Below, piece after piece: positions 63,517 to 64,000 of a DNA stretch of 64,000 bases (position 1 is its first letter; every line of letters begins with the position of its first letter). The translations under genes and the position numbers were made by a program. The notes under the pieces were generated by a model. It saw only the letters and a list, made by a program, of their open reading frames with translations, ran no database searches and was not told where the DNA came from. Source of the stretch: Bacteroides ndongoniae (GTDB taxonomy: Bacteria; Bacteroidota; Bacteroidia; Bacteroidales; Bacteroidaceae); NCBI RefSeq assembly GCF_900108345.1, contig NZ_FNVV01000013.1, positions 594,944 to 658,943 of the forward strand, read 5' to 3'.

Positions 63517-63963
63517 ATGAGTTCATACTTTATATTCGCCCTTGTACTGACGGGGCTGTACATCGTCTATTACGCAGTCAATATTACCCGTGACCTGTAT
63601 GGAAAGAAGGGAACGGAGAAGACTGACGAGGAAGTTTTCGACCTCGGTCCGATGGATGCCACGGAAGAGAGTGTCGAGGTTTCGGAGAACGAGACCGGGT
63701 TTAGTATCGGAAATGAGACATGCGACACGGAAGCCGTAGCTGCCCCACCTGCGGTACAAGACGGCGATACAGGGAAAAAGGAGGCAGCCGCGAAAGAGCG
63801 GCTTGAAAGGCTGAAGGCCAAGGCGGAGGCGCAGATGGAAGAGATCGCTCCCTACCTGTCCGACGGCTTTACCGACGAAGAGATGTATAAGGCGTTGATT
63901 TCCAAAGGACGCTTGGACAACCGTCCCTGCCTGAAATGGAGACCGGTCAAAGATAAGCTGTAA
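63517..63963 (+). CDS. Single-pass membrane protein preceding the transfer region
   Basis: 148 residues. One membrane helix (YFIFALVLTGLYIVYYAVNI), an acidic middle (TDEEVFDLGPMDATEE), a Lys/Ala/Glu-rich coiled coil (KKEAAAKERLERLKAKAEAQ) and the tail LDNRPCLKWRPVKDKL. Similar membrane proteins open the transfer operon of Bacteroides conjugative elements. No precise family. Followed by 1 nt then another gene start. Confidence 0.72.
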   Translation: MSSYFIFALVLTGLYIVYYAVNITRDLYGKKGTEKTDEEVFDLGPMDATEESVEVSENETGFSIGNETCDTEAVAAPPAVQDGDTGKKEAAAKERLERLKAKAEAQMEEIAPYLSDGFTDEEMYKALISKGRLDNRPCLKWRPVKDKL

Positions 63964-63964
63964 G

Positions 63965-64000
63965 ATGTCGAAAACGAAAAAGATACTATGTGCGCTTTGT
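63965..64000 (+). CDS. Start of a small exported protein, probably the TraE/DUF4134-type pilus component, truncated by the window
   Basis: The 12 codons MSKTKKILCALC have the basic and hydrophobic start of a signal peptide and sit 1 nt after the preceding stop. In related elements the first transfer gene (TraE/DUF4134) starts in this way. The identity is inference from position. Confidence 0.4.
   Translation, partial: MSKTKKILCALC

Larger units (their letters stand above)
58555..64000. mobile_element. Integrative conjugative element, left part
   Basis: Order: palindrome-controlled integrase, unknown paralogue, HTH protein, RepA-like ATPase, Toprim primase, membrane protein and the start of a probable transfer operon. 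The set agrees with Bacteroides conjugative transposons. The left attachment site is not identified. The integrases at 50.9-53.5 kb belong to a different element, into or beside which this one inserted. Confidence 0.7.

Overview
The window looks like a Bacteroides/Phocaeicola-type genome (order Bacteroidales). Many genes are preceded by the Bacteroidetes -7 promoter box TAnnTTTG with no clear Shine-Dalgarno. The core genes and insertion elements are also typical of gut Bacteroides. This is judged by reading; no search was run.

Region 1 (1-12.4 kb) is a chromosomal backbone: the end of leuC, then leuD, a second isopropylmalate/citramalate synthase, a small membrane protein, leuB, a cation efflux pump, cysK, a TPR protein, recQ (convergent), an AraC-type HTH protein, dipeptidyl peptidase III and an AlkD-like protein. 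The RecQ reading frame appears to lack three residues in helicase motif VI. A structured RNA candidate lies at 12.50-12.73 kb.

Region 2 (12.85-35.0 kb) is the most interesting part. It is a redox/hydrolase island of about 20 genes: aldo-keto reductases, exported flavodoxin-like proteins, Fe-S proteins, alpha/beta hydrolases, a carboxymuconolactone decarboxylase-cupin fusion and an iron alcohol dehydrogenase. It is organised as five operons. Each starts at a promoter with a nearly invariant 19-bp operator, placed 18 bp (once 14 bp) upstream of the -7 box. One operon begins with an AraC-family regulator (30495-31400), so autoregulation is likely. A second AraC gene (12853-13749) stands at the left edge and is separated from a plausible promoter by an IS4-family element. 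Three of the operon junctions also carry tandem 22-23 nt hairpin units. Most products carry export signals, which points to an extracytoplasmic redox module.

Region 3 (35.0-44.1 kb) holds a protein of unknown family with a paralogue at 60 kb, an ATPase of the DUF234 type, degenerate sequence, and a TetR-controlled operon of two ABC exporter half-transporters interleaved with two methyltransferases.

Region 4 (44.1-64 kb) is layered mobile DNA. An IS4-family element with an 11-bp target duplication has cut off the C-terminus of a mobilisation gene. Beyond it lie a relaxase, a MobC-like protein, a candidate oriT, a helicase loader, a replication protein with internal 12-bp iterons, an excisionase-like protein and a truncated integrase. 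Then come two tandem tyrosine recombinases with HTH genes, and finally a third intact integrase leading an element with RepA-like ATPase, primase and the start of a probable conjugation module running off the right edge.
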